This document shows, piece after piece, positions 34,700 to 46,456 of a DNA stretch of 64,000 bases (the stretch's first letter is position 1; each line of letters opens with the position of its first letter). The position numbers were made by a program, and so were the translations under genes. This DNA comes from Ascaphus truei (Eukaryota; Chordata; Amphibia; Anura; Ascaphidae): contig CM071570.1 in NCBI GenBank assembly GCA_036426205.1, forward strand, positions 139,891,048-139,955,047, read 5' to 3'. The notes beneath the pieces are model-generated. The model did not search any database. It was not told where the DNA came from and saw only the letters and a list, made by a program, of their open reading frames with translations.

Positions 34700-35720
34700 C
34701 TCACCAGTCAATGATAGTAGAAACAGCCAATGCAAAGGAATGGAGCTGACAGAACAAACAAACAGGAGGACACAGATAGTCTCCCAGAGATCCCTTTTGA
34801 ACTGCACAACAAGGCTGCTATGTGGAATAGGGGTATAATACTCCCTGGCAAATGGTCTATTAGGCTGTATGGGGTACAGAAAGTAACCGCTCCCAGCACT
34901 GTGGGCGGACAGTTACCAATAAAAGCCCGTTACAGGCAAAACAATAAAGTTTTATTAAATGCAAAAAACAACAGCGCATACTCAAATAACATAAAAACAA
35001 TTAAAACGCAAGGTAATGGGTATCACCAGAAGGGAATGGAATAAATAGTCCAATAGATAAGTATCTAGTTAACCCTAATGGTGGTGACTGGATATAGGTG
35101 TGGGGTAGGGTGAGGAGGTATCTATAAATGACAAGGGGGACAAATGGTGGTATATAGCATAAGTATATCTACATAAGCTCAGGAACACCTATGTGTGAAC
35201 GGTAACGATATATGACCCCCTAAAAAGAGCCTCCTCCCAGGGTTAATGGCAGGGTGTGTATCAGGGTTGATAGCAAAATAATTAGCAGTGGTAATGGCAG
35301 GATGCAGTAGACATAGCATAGATGGTAATCTCACAACCAAACTCCAAATAAAGTCTCCCAAAAGCATGTGTGGTAACTTAATATCTACTCACAATACTCA
35401 ATGCGCAGTGATAGAACCGCTGCAATGCCTGCCACTGATATCAACACACACCCTCCCCCCAGTACACCAGAACAGTCTCACCCGTGACCTCCGACGTCAA
35501 CGCGATGACGTCATCCCGACGTACGTTTCGCGCTCGGGGCTGGCGCTTTCTCAAGGTGGGAGGTTACACACTGAGTAGCGCTGTCACTCTTATATATCAA
35601 CAAGGCGGGGCGGTACTCCCACCTTTTTAGGGGGACATATCGTTACGGTTCACATATAGGTGTTCCTGAGCTTATGTAGATATACTTATGCTATATACCA
35701 CCATTTAAAAAAAAAAACGA
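34700..35720 (-). mobile_element. Dispersed element with hammerhead-like core and 86-bp inverted arms
   Basis: Arms 35142-35227 and 35623-35706 are complementary over about 85 bp (core GTATATAGCATAAGTATATC). Between them lies a CpG-rich stretch with the motif at 35510-35562. Upstream, an AATAAAGTTTTATTAAATG patch (34943-34961) recalls similar patches near the other motif copies. Penelope-like elements are known to carry hammerheads and to have odd inverted copies; the assignment is inference. Frames of 96-104 codons inside are unsupported. Confidence 0.5.
35510..35562 (-). other. Diverged hammerhead-like motif
   Basis: The minus strand reads CTTGAGAA-AGCGC-CAGCCCCGA-GCGC-GAAA-CGTACG-TC. Stem II (GCGC/GCGC), GAAA and a palindromic stem III followed by TC are kept. 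The CTGANGA box has changes (TTGAGAA). Stem I is weak. Confidence 0.4.
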
Positions 35721-36009
35721 AATCACACAAAACATGTACGTCTTTCTCCTGTAGATATGCCCATGTCAAAGATCAGAAGCAGCTCAACATATTTTTCTGA
35801 AAAAAAAAAAAAAAATCCTGCTGAACTACAATAGAGGGGAAGTGATCGGTTTGTACAACATGCACAGGATTGTTTTCTGTTAGAATGTTATAATAAATGT
35901 GTTTCATTGTTAAAACTTGCTTAGTAGATTTTATTCCGAATATTACAGGAGTAGTAAGCAAGAGACAAAAAAACCAGATTAAAATGTATCAAAAAACAAA
36001 AAAATCCTA

Positions 36010-36185
36010 CCACAAAGTCTATGCAGCGCTGTACAGAGAATTGTGGGGGAAGAATGAGTACTAATATTTATAATCTAATTTTAACGCACAAGGCATAGGG
36101 AGACTTGCTCGGGAACGCAGACATTGGGATTCAAACCAGGTTCCTGCTCTTCAAATGCAGCGTTCTTACAACTAAGCTACTGCAT
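36010..36185 (-). mobile_element. tRNA-derived SINE (minus strand)
   Basis: On the minus strand: an A-box-like TAGCTTAGTTG, then GAACCTGGTTTGAATCCCAA with the B box, then a body and GTACAGCGCTGCATAGAC as the tail. Same layout as 18205-18483. Confidence 0.75.
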
Positions 36186-36285
36186 AAGCAATGTGTTGCT
36201 TATAAAACACATAACAGGCCAACGACTGTGGTAGTAGCCTACAAGTTACATAATGAAAACCATTACAGAGGACATTGTGGCACAC

Positions 36286-36316
36286 AGAACCCGAGGAAGC
36301 CGACTGAACGGTGAAA
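36286..36316 (+). other. Diverged hammerhead-like motif (plus strand)
   Basis: CCGAGGA-AGCCG-ACTGAA-CGGT-GAAA-TAAGTA. One change in the CTGAGGA core, a GCCG/CGGT stem II, GAAA kept, the CGCG stem III lost. It lies in a 36240-36560 segment that I take as another dispersed element. Confidence 0.4.
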
Positions 36317-36560
36317 TAAGTAGGCTTTGGAATTTGGAACCGTGAGCTTGCCGTACATTTGGCTTGCAGACCCATTTGAGAACTTTGCGGACACAGCTGA
36401 GAAGAGGACTGGAAGAGACCCCGGTGCACAAGCAACGCATGGAACACCGATCAGCTGAGAGCCAAGCAGAGTCACAGAGTCGATCTGTGAGGCACGGGTG
36501 TCCTGGTTTAAACACCCAATGCTTGATTTATCTAACATCTTGTAAGTGTGATTCATTTCC

Positions 36561-38650
36561 TATTCATACATGTTGATCAGTAAACAGTTTACACTGTCTA
36601 TTTTCTCTTTGTGTCTTTTGACACAAGGAACATTAATGCTTTGAATTTCGCCTTGGAAGGCATTCATATGGATGAAAAGTGTGGTTAGTATAACTTTCAC
36701 AATTACACAATTTTCACTGGAATAAGTTTGAAGATTTTCCCTGAGGGTGTTTGCGCCTCTGCACACTTTGATGGCACTGTCCTTTTGACAACTTTAGAAT
36801 GGACTGCACAAGTGTATTTTCGTTTATTTAGGATCCTATTTCTTATAATAACATAATTTATCCTTAGCCTGTATAAACCGGACTACATATATCAACAAAT
36901 AGAATCTTCATTTTGATGCCAAAGAAACAATAGCTAGGTTGTGTAAGGACACCTGGAGCTGGCTGGTGTCATTAACGTTAAGCAACTCCTCCTCTCATTA
37001 TTCTTTGTGTACAAATACAGCAGCAAAAAGCAGTTAGTGTTGGGTAATGTACTTCTGCATGACTGTACTAATTCTTTCCAGGTCATTTGCCCTGGTTTCC
37101 TGAAAAACAGAATGAACTTTTGCTACTAAGGACAGTCTCTTCCCTGCCTCGCAGGCACATATCGCTGGACTCTCATTCCAATATGCCGAGAACAAATCTT
37201 CATAGTCACGTAAAACTGCAGTCACAAGTAATAAAAATAGCCTAATGAAATAGGCACAATGCGAATAAAAGATATTAACATAAATACATAGTTGGCATGC
37301 AATATCCTTTCCTCTTTTTTTACATCTCTTCTTTGAAGAGACAGGCAACAAAAGCAAACGAACATTTTCAAAACGCTGGTGGCAACGTCTTCAAGAAAAG
37401 TACAATTAGAAATGAATTAAAAAATTTTTTTAAAAAAGTGTCATGATTGGTCTTGCCCCAACGTTTCTGTGTCACAGACGCTGTATAATGGAAAGACAGG
37501 CAGACGAAAATAAGACTCCCAGTTTACATAGTGTCAGGGTCAGAATATACTGTACCCAAGAAAAGCCAACCCAGCAAGTAAAACTCAAAACAGAATCTGG
37601 AATAGTCCAAGCTCTGTGCTGTGGGAGTCTTAATTACATCGCCCTTTGGCTGTGGATGAAATCCCAGAAAAATAGCTTGATGTGTACAACAGAAAGGTAG
37701 AACAATGATCTCTTTGTTGCTGTCAAATGATGCAATTGTCCTACATGCAGGCATGAACCAAGTGCAATCAAGGTAAAAGTCTGCAAAGGTTGTGTGTAGC
37801 GTTACGTACACAAGAAGACAGGCTGTACATTGTCGTGGCAATAGGCTTTTTTTCTGCTAAAGGGGCAGGTTAGTAAATCAGTTTGACAATGATCAGATAA
37901 CTGACAGTTGCACATTCTTTCATTCATGCTGTGGATGATTTAGAGAGGGCAGCTCAGAGCTGAGCCAGACACGCGAGTCAGCAGCGGCTGCCTGTAGGAA
38001 ACTGCTGACAAGCTGTTGTCACATACACAAACCGCTACACACACACCTACCTCATAAAGAACAGATGGGCCCATGTAAATTGGACACCAGAAACACCTCC
38101 ACACTTACAGTTCCTGTTTTGCGAGTCAAGGTCACAATAAACCCCCTTTGCTGTCGAACCACCATATCCCGCATTGCAAAAATTAATAGCAATGCATTGC
38201 AGTCTGCTCCAGCAGTGCTTAAGCAACACAAAAATATATTGACAATTGGCACCTTCAGCAACAACACAACACTATACACATTTCTGTTTGCTGGGCCATT
38301 CAGGCAGATCAATGAAAATGTTACTCTGGGGAAAAGTTTTATTTTTGTTAAAGCACAAAACTAGTCACACATTAGTGAAGTTCCTCTTTTGTATTATTAT
38401 GAGCTCATGAAACCGAAACCTTTAGTAAGTAAATGTGTGTGCCATCCGCGTTGCAGAAGTAATTGATACAGTAACAACAAGAAAGGTGAAAATATGCACA
38501 AGTAAAGTATGGTTCTAGCACTGAGCTTGCACTGCAGCAGCTTTGTATGTAGCACAGAGATGCAATGTTACATACACACTGATGTAGAATTACAAGCACT
38601 TATGACATAGGTAAATAAATGCACATTAAGGAAGCACTGTGAGTAAGCAA
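36561..38650. other. Unique sequence; possible minus-strand exon
   Basis: At 37034-37215 the minus strand has TTGTGACTGCAG, a good splice acceptor, followed by an open run to a stop that reads VLRDYEDLFSAYWNESP at its start. Another stretch (38050-38220, minus) ends at ATGAG followed by GTAGGT, a donor-like site. I recognise neither product. They could belong to a minus-strand gene starting near 47.5 kb, or be chance. Confidence 0.25.
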
Positions 38651-38994
38651 AACGGATGCACTAGGTCAGCGTTTCCCAAACTTTTTTTTCCGTGACCCGG
38701 TTATTTTTGAACTTCTCCTTCATGACCCACTAAAATTTTTATCGTCCATAGGTAAAATAAAACCGTTATGAATGTCCATACAGATTTCATATATTCTCCC
38801 AATCCCCTCTATTCTCTCTCTCCCCCCCCACCCTCTCTCTGACCTGCACAGACGCACACAGTCACTGACCTACAGACACTCACACAGACAGATCAAACAC
38901 ACACAGCCACTGCTGGCCTGCACAGACACACACACAGCCACTGATACACACAGTGGCTGTGGCTGATACACACACACATCCATACACATACACA

Positions 38995-39330
38995 GATACA
39001 TACATACACAGATATCCACCTTTAAGACCCATCTGCTTAAAGAAGCATATGAGTAGCACTGGATAATCATGGACACATGACACAAAGCTTGGCCCCCTGC
39101 AGACGCACTTACTAGAATTCCCTCCTACTGTCTCTGTACGTTCTCCCTACCTACCAATTAGATTGTAAGCTCCTCGGAGCAGGGACTCCTTCCTTAATGT
39201 TACTTTTACAGTATGTCTGAAGCACTTATTCCCATGATCTGTTATTTATATTATTTGTTATTTATATGATATGTATTACTACTGTGAAGCGCTATGTACA
39301 TTTATGGCGCTATACAAATAAAGACATACA
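38995..39330 (+). mobile_element. L2/CR1-like LINE 3' end inside the hAT element
   Basis: TTTAAGACCCATCTGCTTAA, then AGATTGTAAGCTCCTCGGAG, then TGTGAAGCGCTATGTACATT and ATACAAATAAAGACATACAT. This is the classic 3' end of L2-type LINEs, ending in a CATA tail that grades into the next array. Confidence 0.85.
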
Positions 39331-39727
39331 TACATACAGATATATACATACACATACACAGATACACACACACACACACACACTCTCCCATACACACACA
39401 CACACACTCTCCCATACACACACACACAGATATATACACACACAGATACATACACACACAGATATATACACATACACATACACAGATACATACATACATA
39501 CATACATACACACACACACAAAGATACATACACACACTCTCCCCCATACACACACACACACACACACAGATACATACACACACACACAGATACATACACA
39601 CACACTCTCTCCCCCATACACACACAGATACATACATACATACACACAGATACACACACACACACACAGATACACACACACACACACACACAGATAACCT
39701 CCCCTATATACACACACACACACACAA
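39331..39727. repeat. Compound CA/CATA/CACAGATA microsatellite
   Basis: About 400 bp of CA with ACATACATAC, CAGATACA and CTCTCCCATA variants. Overlapping frames of up to 170 codons on both strands are His-Thr or Cys-Val repeats, not genes. Confidence 0.95.
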
Positions 39728-40232
39728 TTTATTACAGAGGCAGCAACAGATGTGAGTGACTGGAGAGGGGGGGAGGGCGGGGGAGAGAGGAAAGACCAAG
39801 CGATCCGAGCAGGCGGCTCCACGCCTCCCTCTGCCCGCCAGCGACCGCGCAGCCACCACTGCGCCTATCTCCCGCACCAAGGGGACTGAGGGGAAGGGAG
39901 CGCCAGGAACGGAGGCACAGGTGCGCCCCCGCTACCACTTCCTACCTCATGCCGGGCATCGTGTCCTGTGGGGGGGCGGAGCATGTCATAGGCGGCAACA
40001 TCATGATGCGGGGCTGCAGTAGGAGCCCGAGTCAGCGAATCACCGTTGACACCCCAGCGATAGCAACCCACTTCAGCACCGTCCGGCACCTCACCTCGGG
40101 CCGCCGCAAGGAGGGAGGGGGGGCCGTCGCAAGGAGGGAGGGGGGGCGCCGTGCAGCCAGCCTCGCTGCGACCCGGCAATTTTGCTTCCGTGACCCGGTG
40201 CCGGGTCGCGACCCACCATTTGGGAAACGCTG

Positions 40233-40454
40233 AACTAGGTAAACTTCATAAATCTTGACATAGCCATTATTAAACCCCTCGCTTTATTTCCAATTACATG
40301 CCAGCTCCTTTTTTTTTTATCAAACAATGACATCATCACTTTACCATCAAATAGAGCAAAACTACAATGAAATTGAGAAACTATGTGTTATCCTGCCCAT
40401 TTTCTAATCTGATTTTTATCTGTCCCAGCATAGGAACTGTGATGGATGGGGAGC
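40233..40454. other. No gene recognised
   Basis: Short AT-rich unique stretch with a T run. Confidence 0.45.
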
Positions 40455-40775
40455 CACACCATGCTACTTTTAGCTGTGGGGACCCTCCTGTTCCCAAGAT
40501 ACTTACTGGGGTAGTTGCAAGTATTAATTCGTGGACATTTAAAAGATTGCCACACCTTAAGTCCAATAGGAAGCTACAATGTCATCCTCCCATTGATGTT
40601 GTAGCTTTCTATTGGTCCACAGAACCAGCGAGATTTGGAGGCCATTTTAGTTATTATAAAAAGGAGCTGAAACACTGGTAGCAATCCCAATAAGTATTTC
40701 TATAACTGAAGGGTCTCGGGAGCTAAAAAATACCTCTGCTCAGCTCTGGAAGACCCCGTGTCAAATTATGTGGGG
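40455..40775. repeat. Dispersed repeat with CCAATAGGAAGC hairpin, copy 2
   Basis: TAGCTGTGGGGACCCTC, then CCAATAGGAAGCTACAATG facing its near-complement GTTGTAGCTTTCTATTGG, then CAGCTCTGGAAGACC. Same order as 24455-24700. A short related piece may be present at 42960-43010. Confidence 0.65.
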
Positions 40776-40988
40776 GAAAAAAGGGAGTAGGTGAGATTGC
40801 GATTTTAAATACTTCTTGTGTTTTAAAAATGTTTTAGGAGCCCTTAATTTACCACTAGTGTGTATAATCTGGCACATATATCTGAACATGCTTTGTTACC
40901 TACTATATTGATTACATTGCATTATCATTCAAATTAGTAAATGTTTAGGGTTGTACAGGGAAAGAAGAAATTCCGAAAAAAACCTATG
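40776..40988. other. No gene recognised
   Basis: AT-rich sequence. Confidence 0.4.
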
Positions 40989-40992
40989 CAAT

Positions 40993-41821
40993 TGTAGCGG
41001 TCATGTAAAATGCCTACAGTCATCTCTCCTGCTGGCAGTAAGGCCTGGTAAGTATGGGCATGCCAGCAGTAATCATGGAGGTTTCCCCTCACACCCTGGT
41101 GGGGTGCTCTGTGTATGGCTGGGACTGGTCACATGCTCTGACTCCATGGTTAGTGATGTCAGAGATGTGTCAGCCTCAGAAGCTTACATAAGGCACAGCA
41201 CTGTGTTCTAAAGTTAGTGTGTTGCTGTGGAGTAGAGGAAGGAGTTGCAAAGTAGTTGGTTGCTGAGTGTTGCTGGAAAGCTCTTGTCAGAGCTGAGGAG
41301 GAGTTCTGTCAGTTATGTTATAGTAACTCCATGGGAGGCTGTGTCCAGGGACCTGGCACAGGACAGTGATTCCTGCGGGAATAGTGAATCCCTGATCTGG
41401 GTGACAAACCTAACTAAAGGGAGCACTGGCGAGATGAGCGGCTGAAGATACTCCTTGTGGAGGGCAGTTGCCCTGCCGTGTCAATAAAGATGAGTTCAGC
41501 CAGAAACCCTCTCGTGTATCTATCTGGGATGAGTGTACAGAGAGGAGCACCACGGAGGAGTTCCTCGCCAGGATCATCCCCATGCGGACGCAGGGACCCT
41601 GGTGAGGTGGAGGCGCTGCACTGTAACTAGGTGAGACTCAGCACACTACCTCAGCTGCCTGTCTGACGGGTTCTCCCCACACACCATCATGCGGGAGACT
41701 CAGGAGTCCTGTAGCCAGCAGGTGCACCATATGACATATCCACACTGTAATGGGGTCCGGTTAGACCACAGGGGCCAATGTGAGATTGGGTGGGTCAGGC
41801 CGGGCCAGAAACACCGTTACA
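40993..41821 (+). mobile_element. Solo LTR with target duplication
   Basis: Starts TGTAGCGG and ends CCGTTACA, the usual TG...CA with short inverted ends. CAAT is repeated at 40989-40992 and 41822-41825; CAATT can be read as a 5-bp duplication. AATAAA lies at 41483-41488. No second LTR or internal region is next to it, so the internal part was removed by recombination. The GGCATGCCAGCAGTAATCAT region recalls the LTRs at 54053 and 55573. Confidence 0.85.
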
Positions 41822-42204
41822 CAATTAAATAATTTCATTCACTATTTACACACCGTATTTCAGGAGAACGTACAAATACCTTAAAAACTAAAATGTTCCC
41901 ACAAAGCAAAACAATAGTTAAAAAATGGATCACTTTTACAACTGCTTGATTAAATGTTGAATTAATGTCATAGAAACCTATTAAAAATGTACAGTAGCAT
42001 TCAAAGTGATTTTAAGCCTTACAGACCACACAGAATCCTTTCAAAATATCTTATAGTCTGCAGAAACACCGACCTACTGTATATGTTCTGCAAATAATTT
42101 GCCTGAAGACATATTGTTTTAATTAGGTTGCAGATTTTCATGCAATCTATAATTTATAGAACACTACAATGAAATTTTTCTAACTTTGAGTTCATCGAAT
42201 CTCC

Positions 42205-42400
42205 AAGATGAACAGGAGAAGGATTGGTACGAGACAGCAAAGTCCAAAAAAAGAAGCACCATCAGCTCACCAGGTAAGTAGAAAAGTTAAAATCGTTTAT
42301 TAAACTACATAAACAACAAAAAAACAAACATAACAGGACAGGAAAAACCTCCCACGCGTTTCAGGCTCTAAAAGCCTTTTTTCAAGATGGTCTGAGAATG
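42205..42400 (-). mobile_element. Hammerhead-like dispersed element
   Basis: Minus-strand motif at 42350-42393: CTTGAAAA-AAGGCT-TTTAG-AGCCT-GAAA-CGCG-TG. Stem II and GAAACGCG are kept; the core box and the cleavage base (G instead of A/C/U) are changed. It is followed (minus strand) by a TTTAATAAACGATTTT patch like the one near the 34.9-kb copy. Confidence 0.45.
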
Positions 42401-44658
42401 TAAAATGTGTTGCAACAATTTTTGGGACATAATTAGAAAAATCCTGTTTACCAACGTTCCCGGTTTACATGTTCACGATCAATACAAAAAAAATCTGTAC
42501 ATTTGTATCAAACTATTTCCAGGTTATGGCAGATTTGTTTTATGTTACAGCAGTAGTCAAAAAGAAATCCAATCTTCCTTTCATTCAGTTATCTGATGCT
42601 TTAGAATGGCCAAGAGGACGAATTTAGATACAAAGCTGAGTCAGCTTTCTCAGCAGTGACCCTGCAACCATTACGAGGTTCAAGGTCACCCATGTAGCCA
42701 GTGTATTTTACAACCCATTTAATTGACACATTGCATGATTAGCACATCTCATATCGCTCACAATCTGACTGTATAAAAAGATCTAGAAATTAAAGGAGCA
42801 GCAACCCCCTCACCTAAATCAAATGTGTTTTTCTATCTTCTCTAAAGCAGGGGGCTTCATCTGATTTAATCTGTGGTTTCCCAACCTTGAGGGACCCCCT
42901 GGATTCCAGGCTACACATTTTTTTTTAATATATATTTTCTGAGAAAAAAAAATCTTTTACAACCATCGCTCTGGGGTCACCAATAGAAAGCCGCAATGCC
43001 ACCTCCCAAAATGATGTTAAGGCTTGGACGCCAGAGGCAAAAGAAAATGGCAAATGCTGCCTGATTCGCCAACAGTTTTGCACATCTTTAGCTGTTATTT
43101 ACGCCGAAAACCGTTATATTTGTGATTGGCAAAGGGTTAGCGGCACATGGTTTACAAAAATGAAGACACAGGGAAAGGTTTACTGTACCCAGTCACAAAT
43201 ACACTTTATTTTTTTTGTCTTTTGGTTTCTAATGCATATTGTTATCTTAAAAAGCTAATTAACATTCCTTTTCGTTACTACAATAGTATTACAAAATGAG
43301 GACTGAGCATGGCAATTTAGTATTAGTTGTAATGTGGGTGAGAAAAGCATTCAAGCACAGAAACCCACAGTGCACGCAACTGCATATGGAAAATGTTGCA
43401 GGATTGTGAAGTAATTAACTGCAGAGAAAAATAAGTTACCACTTAATTGTTAAAAATAAAATAAAAAAAATATTAGTTTGTTGATGCTGTTTCTAGGGAT
43501 AATGTATAGAAATATTTCAAATATTTACCACTGCTTTTAAAAAGAACTTAACTTGCTCCCTTGTACTCACATCGAATAATTATTATTATTTTTTTACGGG
43601 GAAATCACACTGTTGAAGCACAATTCCTCCAAAAGTAATTAAACAAATCCCCTCAAACTTTTTTCTTTAACGTACACAACAAATATAAATAAAAAAAACC
43701 CTCTATTATCAACAGGAGGGAAAAATGAACATGAGGGCAGCCATTTTCTTAAGTACGTACATACATACATACATACATACATACGGATCCATTCTCACAC
43801 ATTCAATGACAACGATAAACAGCAGGATTTTAAAAAATGACGAAATATATGATAAAGAAATATAAAATCGTAAAAACGCAGTATTGGGAATAGAGATAGG
43901 ATTCCATGGTAAGAGGCAATAAGGACTTCAGGGGAACTACAGCTTTTAAAGAAAAACCTCCCACTGCACTATCAAAATAGTATTTTTTCCACAATTCTAC
44001 ACTTGGCTTCATAGATTTCTTAGATGATGAGATTTCTGTCTGTACAGATAATACTGCATCCTCCGTCTTACAGTTTTCACCGTTTTTGCTGGGGAGAATG
44101 CCTTGTTCTTCCCACATAAAGACAAGCATCTCGGAACGACACCATCTCTATAATTGCACACTAAGCAGGCAGCGTCTCTTGTCCATTATATTTATACGGG
44201 TCCCCACTGGGCAGATGATTTTATTATTTTCCTTTTCAGTTAAATAGACCTCGACAGACTAAATATACTTTAAAAATCCTGACCCAAAACAGCGAGAGCT
44301 GAGGAAACACATTTTGCTGAAGATGTAAAGAACGGACATTTGAGATGAGACACTGGCCCTGTTGTGCTGAAAGGGGCATGGAAATTGCAGAGAACTGAAA
44401 TTGCTTAATACAGAGTTAAAAATAATCATTTGTTCTTCTATGATGCCAACGGTGTGTTCAACACTATATATATAAAATAGTATTTACAAACATAATTAGT
44501 TCCATCAAAAAGCTTGCAATCTAATATCTGGTTCCTGGAGCACAATATAACAAGGAGCTGGCACTCGGATCAGTTAATTGTAAAAGGGGAAACAGTTCAA
44601 GATCCAGTGACCCTCTATGGAACCATAAGCTTCATATATCACTTTACATACAGTAAGT
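42401..44658. other. Unique AT-rich sequence with a (CATA)n run
   Basis: CATA run at 43759-43786. A 99-codon minus frame at 43830-44129 has no domain that I know. A part-element starting near 42880 (GTTTCCCAACCTTGAGGG) looks like a hAT-type end. No firm gene. Confidence 0.45.
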
Positions 44659-44979
44659 CAGTGTTTTTCAACTGGGGTTCCTAGGAACCCCTCCCTTGGA
44701 TTCCCCAGGCGTCACTAAAAGGTTCCCTGCAATTTTCAGGTCATTTGAAAATTGTACCAAATACAGAAGAATTTACAATGTATCTGATCTCAGACGTACT
44801 ATTAGAGAGGGTTGGGGTTCCTTACAATGTATCTGATCTCAGACGTACTATTAGAGAGGGTTGGGGTTCCTTACAATGCATCTGATCTCAGACGCACTAT
44901 TAGAGAGGGTTGGGGTTCTGCAGAAATTCACAATATAATTATAGGGTTCCTTAACCTAAAAAAGGGTTGGAAACCACTG
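44659..44979. mobile_element. hAT-like MITE with 49-bp triplication
   Basis: Starts CAGTGTTTTTCAACTGGGG and ends GGGTTGGAAACCACTG, inverted ends. A 49-bp unit (TTACAATGTATCTGATCTCA onward) is repeated three times from 44773, 44822 and 44871. The copy at 17319 has one unit. I do not see a clear 8-bp target duplication. The 90-codon frame over the triplication is an artefact. Confidence 0.8.
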
Positions 44980-45715
44980 ACATATGGAATTGTAAGTTGT
45001 CCATGTAGTGTATATTATGTACAATTCAGCACAAACAGGAATAGAGAATTGTTTACTGACATGTGGTCATGCAACAATAGATGATGCAAATTGCATCGAT
45101 ACGATCTAGTGACATCCCTCTGATTGACTTGAGATAGCAGCCAACTTTGGGAGTAGTATCTGTGCCACCTTCAAGCAGATGACTTGCAAGACCTATCCAG
45201 GCATGTGGCAAGTGACCTTTCTCAGATTGCTTTTACCATAAGGACTAACATACCTTTTGGGATCACTAGGGCATATATCCCAGATAAAAAACACAAATAG
45301 GCGACGTTGAATTACTGCGCCTTCCACAATTCATTAAGGATGTGCAGAATACGTCCCTATTGAGTTGTAAAGCTTTGAATGCTAAATCATGACTGCTGCT
45401 GTTGGTCTCAGCAAAAATTAAAACCCATTTAAGCTATGAAGCGTTAAACTCACTGCTGCTGAAATTAATCAAAGCCACATGTTAAATCAAATGACTTCAG
45501 TATCATCAAAATTACTGTCTCTCACAAACAGACTCTTTTTTAAACCCCTTTCGCCCCAAATTGCATTCCAAACAAAATCTCCTTATTTATGAGGAAGGCA
45601 CCTATTTCAGCTGACAACTTGTATAATTTCCCCAGTATCTCCCAGATTGGCTATTCAACCATGCTTGTGAAAGGAGGATGAGGAAATTGCTAATTTGCCT
45701 AGTAACTTCTCTCAT
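44980..45715. other. No gene recognised
   Basis: Unique sequence. Confidence 0.45.
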
Positions 45716-45716
45716 T

Positions 45717-45756
45717 CGTATGTATGTATGTATGTATGTATGTATGCATGCATGCA
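45717..45756. repeat. (GTAT)n / (GCAT)n microsatellite
   Basis: GTATGTATGTAT... then GCATGCATGC. Confidence 0.9.
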
Positions 45757-46035
45757 GTACCCACAATATACTCATCGCTTTACCAAAGAGACTACAGGAA
45801 ATAATAATAATACAGTAAACAAAATCAGGCAATAGGAAAGGAAATCCTTGCCCCTGAGAGCTTACATGTTATCATGTAAGAGAGGCATGTCAGCAACCAG
45901 CCAAGCAGGGGATAAAGGCAATAAAAAGATGCATCTTTGTTTCAGAGGCCTCCAAAATCTGACAGCTGCTTCTCTCTCCAAGCACAAAAACAAGAGCCAT
46001 GCTGGACTTATTACCACTCCTATCTCTGAGCAGCC

Positions 46036-46092
46036 ACCAGCCTGTACACACACACACACACACACACACACACCAGCATCCTGTACTAATCA

Positions 46093-46155
<63 letters not shown>
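46036..46155. repeat. (CA)n microsatellite
   Basis: Two CA blocks separated by CAGCATCCTGTACTAATCAC. Confidence 0.95.
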
Positions 46156-46156
<1 letters not shown>

Positions 46157-46455
46157 TGACAATGTAGACACAGAATAACTCTCTCTCTATACTTAGGTAT
46201 TCATATACTTTAGTTTATTGTGATAAATATATGACAGGACACACATGCAATATAGCAACAAGAGATAACCGCTACATATAATACTAGAGACATGAGAGGG
46301 TAGATATAAAGATATTGTCATTATAATATGTCTATAAATTATTAGTTATAATATTAAAATACTGCTCCATACAGTTACATATGAGATATTACTAGGTGAA
46401 TATATATAAATAAAATAGCTCACACAAATAAATACTGTTCACAAGAAAAAGATTG
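46156..46455. other. AT-rich, no gene recognised
   Basis: TATA-rich DNA leading into the next array. Confidence 0.5.
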
Positions 46456-46456
46456 A

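Larger units (their letters stand above)
38667..40232. mobile_element. hAT element that swallowed a LINE tail and microsatellite
   Basis: Ends CAGCGTTTCCCAAACTTTTT and CCATTTGGGAAACGCTG are inverted. The flanks CACTAGGT (38659-38666) and AACTAGGT (40233-40240) are an 8-bp duplication with one change. Near the ends, GTGACCCGG and CGACCCACCA recur. No transposase frame remains. The interior contains the LINE tail at 38995-39330, CA arrays and a GC-rich block (39760-40190). The frames inside are artefacts. Confidence 0.85.

Noticed and set aside
39331..39727. Regular short repeats resembling an array with spacers
   Set aside because: The units are simple CA/CATA variants with no unique spacers; not CRISPR.
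39266..39822. Overlapping frames of 129-170 codons on both strands
   Set aside because: They are translations of the CA/CATA microsatellite (His-Thr or Cys-Val repeats).
43830..44129. 99-codon minus frame
   Set aside because: Plausible composition but no recognised domain, no clear acceptor, and an AT-rich tail; not strong enough to call.
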